From: Flavobacteriaceae bacterium
GTDB lineage: Bacteria > Bacteroidota > Bacteroidia > Flavobacteriales > Flavobacteriaceae
DNA length: 16,297 bases
Direction of reading: 5' to 3'
Assembly: GCA_030829155.1 (NCBI GenBank)
Contig: JAURBD010000031.1
Location: 1-16,297 of the forward strand
Part shown: positions 13,462-16,297 of the stretch, one piece after another
Position numbering within the stretch: position 1 is the stretch's first letter
How the letters are laid out: the number at the start of each line of letters is the position of its first letter
Notes under the pieces: generated by a model
Database searches by the model: none
What the model was told of the DNA's origin: nothing
Seen by the model: only the letters and a program-made list of their open reading frames with translations
Program-made: the position numbers and the translations under genes

Positions 13462-15333
13462 ATGATTATTATCATGGGGGTCAGTGGTTCGGGTAAAACA
13501 AGTCTCGGAAAACACCTTTCTCTAGTAACATCTAAGCCTTTTTTTGACGCGGATGATTTTCACTCTTCTGCCAATAAAAACAAAATGGAATCTGGCAAAG
13601 CATTGAATGATTTTGACCGTAAACCTTGGCTCAATCAGCTTGTAAAAAAAATTAAAGAATGGTCTTCAAGTGGGGGAGCAATTTTAGCTTGTTCTGCGTT
13701 AAAAGAAAATTATCGAAAAATCCTTTCTAAGGACAATCCCAAAATCACATGGGTGGTTTTGAGCGGATCTTTTGACTTGATTCGATCTCGATTAGAAAAA
13801 AGAAAAGATCATTTCTTTAAACCCGAACTCCTACAATCTCAATTGGATGCTTTAGAGCTTCCAAGTTATGGCATTCACCTAAATATTGATCAACCCGTTG
13901 AGGTATTGGTTCAATCTATTTTGAACCAAACCACTATCCAAGGATCCGCAAAAATAGGAGTGATGGGTATGGGCGTTATGGGGCAAGGAATCGCCTTAAA
14001 CTGCTCAGAAAATAGCTTTGAAACTGCTGTCTACAATCGGTTTGTAAAAGGAGAAGAACGCGTAATTTTCGATTTTCTTGCTGCAAATTCTCAATTTGAA
14101 AATTTGTATGGATTTACAGACATACTGTCTTTTATTAATGCCCTAGAACGTCCTCGAAAAATTTGGTTAATGATTAAAAGTGGTTCTACTATTGACCGGT
14201 TGATTGATGAAATTGCGCCTTTACTCGAAGAGGGTGATATCATTCTTGATGGAGGGAATTCACATTATGAAGATACCCAAAGAAGAGTAAAAATTCTTGA
14301 AAAAAAGAAAATTCTTTATGTTGGTTGTGGAGTGTCTGGAGGCGAAGTCGGAGCCCGTCAAGGTGCTTCACTAATGTTTGGAGGAAGTAAAGAGGCATAT
14401 AAAATTCTAAGTCCTATTTTGAATCGCATTTCTGCAAAAGATAAAACAGGAAAACCTTGTCAAGCGTATTTTGGTGCTGACGGTGCAGGGCATTTTGTAA
14501 AAATGGTTCACAACGGGATCGAATATGCCGAAATGCAACTTTTGGCTGAAGTTTATGCGGTTTTATCACATCAAATGAGTTATCCTGAAATGGCACTGCT
14601 TTTTGAAGAGTGGAACAAAGGACCAGAGGCAAGTTATCTATTGGAAATTAGCGCAAAAATCCTCCTTAAAAAAGAAGGGAATGACTATGTTGTAGATTTG
14701 ATTCTTGATAATGCTGGAAGCAAAGGAACCGGGATGTGGTCTACAAAGTCTGCGCTTGCTTTGGGGGAAGTTAACAACATGATGTCTTCAGCTCTTTTTT
14801 CCCGTTACCTTTCCAGTATGAAAAAAGAACGTACTTCTTTATCCAATCAAAAACCCAAAACACAAAAATTAGATTCTTTTGATCTTTTAAAATTAAAAGA
14901 CGCCTACCGTTTTGCGAGAATAATAAACCATATCCAAGGCTTTAATTTGATAAAGTCTGCTTCCCAAAAATATAATTGGGATTACTATCCCGCTGAAATT
15001 GCAAGGGTTTGGACCAAAGGATGCATCATTCGCTCTTCCTTGATGGAAAACTTAATTGAATCTTTTTCAGCCGAAAAATCACTGTTAAAAAACAAACAGC
15101 TCTTAAGCGATTTAACCTCAACTGAACCAGGTGCGGCAGCTCTTATTCATTATGCCGTTGATCAAAAAATTGCTTTAGACAGTTTCTCTTCAGCTTATCA
15201 TTATTGGATTGGACTTTGTACAGAAAACCTCCCTGCTAACCTCATACAGGCTCAGCGAGATTTCTTTGGCGCCCATACCTACCAGAGAATAGATAAACCT
15301 TTGGACCAATTTTTTCACACTCAATGGCATTAA
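13462..15333 (+). CDS. Gluconate kinase / 6-phosphogluconate dehydrogenase fusion
   Basis: One 623-residue frame joins two enzymes. Residues 1 to about 155 are a gluconokinase: P-loop GVSGSGKT (6-13), DADDFH, KMESGKALNDFDRKPWL, ACSALKENYR and HFFKPELLQSQLDALE. From about 164 to the end is a full-size (about 460 residue) 6-phosphogluconate dehydrogenase: GVMGMGVMGQG (166-176), DGGNSHYEDTQRR (263-275), VSGGEVGARQG, GAGHFVKMVHNGIEYAEM with Lys347 and Glu354, NAGSKGTG, SRYLSS, and the C-terminal QRDFFGAHTY. Both active sites look intact. Together they would turn gluconate plus ATP into 6-phosphogluconate, then oxidise and decarboxylate it to ribulose-5-phosphate and NAD(P)H, feeding the pentose phosphate pathway. 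The linker is only about 8-10 residues. No frameshift or stop is needed to read across the junction. Confidence 0.93.
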   Translation: MIIIMGVSGSGKTSLGKHLSLVTSKPFFDADDFHSSANKNKMESGKALNDFDRKPWLNQLVKKIKEWSSSGGAILACSALKENYRKILSKDNPKITWVVLSGSFDLIRSRLEKRKDHFFKPELLQSQLDALELPSYGIHLNIDQPVEVLVQSILNQTTIQGSAKIGVMGMGVMGQGIALNCSENSFETAVYNRFVKGEERVIFDFLAANSQFENLYGFTDILSFINALERPRKIWLMIKSGSTIDRLIDEIAPLLEEGDIILDGGNSHYEDTQRRVKILEKKKILYVGCGVSGGEVGARQGASLMFGGSKEAYKILSPILNRISAKDKTGKPCQAYFGADGAGHFVKMVHNGIEYAEMQLLAEVYAVLSHQMSYPEMALLFEEWNKGPEASYLLEISAKILLKKEGNDYVVDLILDNAGSKGTGMWSTKSALALGEVNNMMSSALFSRYLSSMKKERTSLSNQKPKTQKLDSFDLLKLKDAYRFARIINHIQGFNLIKSASQKYNWDYYPAEIARVWTKGCIIRSSLMENLIESFSAEKSLLKNKQLLSDLTSTEPGAAALIHYAVDQKIALDSFSSAYHYWIGLCTENLPANLIQAQRDFFGAHTYQRIDKPLDQFFHTQWH

Positions 15334-15334
15334 T

Positions 15335-16045
15335 ATGATTTATTATTCTCTTCTTTTATCGAAGTTGGTTTATGATGACTTTAATACTCGACTTAAGTGG
15401 TTTGAAAATGGTGCTCATTCTCAGTCTCTTTCTTTAAAAAATTTTATAAAAAAAGCCGTTATACTTTTCTGTTTTCTTTTCCTCATTTCCTGTAAAACAT
15501 CGACTCCTAAAACCTATGAAATCGGTTATATAGAAACTCCCCTTGGTGAAATGTACTTTTGGCTCTACAACGAAACTCCTCTTCACAAAGCCAGTTTTAT
15601 AAAATTAGCAGAGCAACACTATTGGGATCTTTTGAGTTTTAATAGGGTAATTGAAGATTTTGTTGTTCAAGGGGGTTGTCCTGACACGCCAGAAGGATTT
15701 TCAAATTCTCCCTATCTTATTGAGCCTGAATTTAACCCTGAGATCAAACACATATACGGGGCTGTTGGAATGGGTCGTGATAACAATCCCGAAAAATTAT
15801 CTGCTGGTTGTCAATTTTATATTGTTCATGATGTGCTGGGGATTCCTAGACTTAATCAAAATTACACTGTTTTTGGTCAACTTTTTAAGGGTCTTGATGT
15901 TCTAGACAAAATCGCAAAACTTCCAACAGATTCCATAGATACACCCTTAGATCGAATTTCAATAAAAATTCGTGCTTTTAAATTTACAAGAGAGGAATTA
16001 AAGGGGCTTGGCGGGAATTCTTTTCTTAAAAAAATGATGAAATGA
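15335..16045 (+). CDS. Cyclophilin-type peptidylprolyl isomerase lipoprotein
   Basis: The product has a cyclophilin domain (about 62-220). GYIETPLGEMYFWLYNETP leads to FNRVIEDFVVQGG (102-114), with Arg104, Phe109 and Gln112 at catalytic positions. AGCQFYI (157-163) and YTVFGQLFKGLDVLDKIA follow. A lipoprotein signal, AVILFCFLFLISC, puts the lipid-modified cysteine at residue 53, so the enzyme should be membrane-anchored in the periplasm and assist folding of exported proteins. The oddity is the ~40 residues before the signal core. The ATG at 15335 lies one base after the upstream stop (TAATATG), so translation is probably coupled. The natural-looking signal start, LKNFIKKAVILFC, begins with TTA rather than ATG. 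The true start is therefore uncertain. Confidence 0.85.
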   Translation: MIYYSLLLSKLVYDDFNTRLKWFENGAHSQSLSLKNFIKKAVILFCFLFLISCKTSTPKTYEIGYIETPLGEMYFWLYNETPLHKASFIKLAEQHYWDLLSFNRVIEDFVVQGGCPDTPEGFSNSPYLIEPEFNPEIKHIYGAVGMGRDNNPEKLSAGCQFYIVHDVLGIPRLNQNYTVFGQLFKGLDVLDKIAKLPTDSIDTPLDRISIKIRAFKFTREELKGLGGNSFLKKMMK

Positions 16046-16067
16046 AATTAATGCTGAATTAATTTTT
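16045..16067 (+). terminator. Weak AT-only hairpin after the isomerase gene
   Basis: AAATTAAT (16045-16052) and ATTAATTT (16058-16065) pair around a GCTGA loop, with TT and then a second T run (16070-16074) following. The stem lacks G-C pairs, so termination would be weak. Confidence 0.3.
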
Positions 16068-16241
16068 GAGTTTTTCTAGAATGGTCTTTATGTTTAATTT
16101 TTTTTTCAAAAGGTAACCATATTTACAGAAGATCTTCAAAAAAGATTTTCAAAACGATCTAAAATAACATCCTGAAAGAATACTATTCAATCTACTATAT
16201 TCGGAATTATTATCTATTATTTACTTCTATAAACTCAATCA

Positions 16242-16297
16242 ATGAAATTTAAAATCCTTTTTGTTGCCTTAAACATGTTTTTTTTGAATTGCTTCGC
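16242..16297 (+). CDS. Start of an exported protein, probable lipoprotein (partial)
   Basis: An ATG at 16242 opens a frame to the window edge (18 codons): MKFKILFVALNMFFLNCF. A short basic start, a hydrophobic core and a cysteine at residue 17 look like a lipoprotein signal, though Asn just before the Cys is unusual. The mature protein is outside the window, so no function is offered. The 196 bp before it hold no gene; a GAAGATCTTC palindrome lies at 16128-16137. Confidence 0.5.
   Translation, partial: MKFKILFVALNMFFLNCF

Noticed and set aside
1..16297. CRISPR array or rRNA
   Set aside because: No regularly spaced direct repeats of 20-40 bp and no rRNA-like sequence were seen on either strand.

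Overview
The window reads as the chromosome of a low-GC member of Bacteroidota, most likely a marine flavobacterium. Genes lack Shine-Dalgarno sequences. Several starts are preceded by the Bacteroidota -7 box TAnnTTTG. The protein families (DUF2452, the rbfA-LolE-like pair, DusB with a TTG start, abundant lipoprotein signals) are typical of that phylum. No species can be named from the sequence alone.

Bases 1 to about 3030 look like the end of an integrated element next to a CAT-anticodon tRNA gene. From left to right this region holds: the N-terminus of a metal-binding (HMA-type) cation transporter running off the left edge; a gene-free stretch rich in repeats; a small serine recombinase; a previously unlisted 42-residue ORF coupled to it by a TAATG overlap; a near-perfect palindrome; and a convergent tyrosine integrase whose promoter overlaps a cluster of GGGTAAT repeats. 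The integrase lies just beyond the 3' end of the tRNA, the usual geometry of tRNA-targeted integration. The other end of the element is not in the window.

Bases 3100-7400 hold loosely packed accessory genes: a secreted lipocalin-like protein, a GMC-family flavin oxidoreductase with an inverted repeat in front of it, a frame-disrupted small membrane-protein gene, a DUF2452 gene behind a textbook Bacteroidota promoter, and a secreted CAP-domain protein.

Bases 7400-12210 are housekeeping: rbfA and a LolC/LolE-type permease in an operon, dusB convergent with them, and lepA behind its own promoter. These serve ribosome maturation, lipoprotein export, tRNA modification and translation.

Bases 12337-16045 hold a fold-type III PLP enzyme (D-threonine aldolase/D-serine dehydratase type), a single polypeptide joining gluconate kinase to 6-phosphogluconate dehydrogenase, and a cyclophilin-type lipoprotein translated immediately after it. 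The window ends in the signal peptide of another exported protein. The most notable items are the GntK-Gnd fusion, the integrase-proximal repeat systems with the coupled mini-ORF, and the membrane gene broken by three same-direction single-base shifts.
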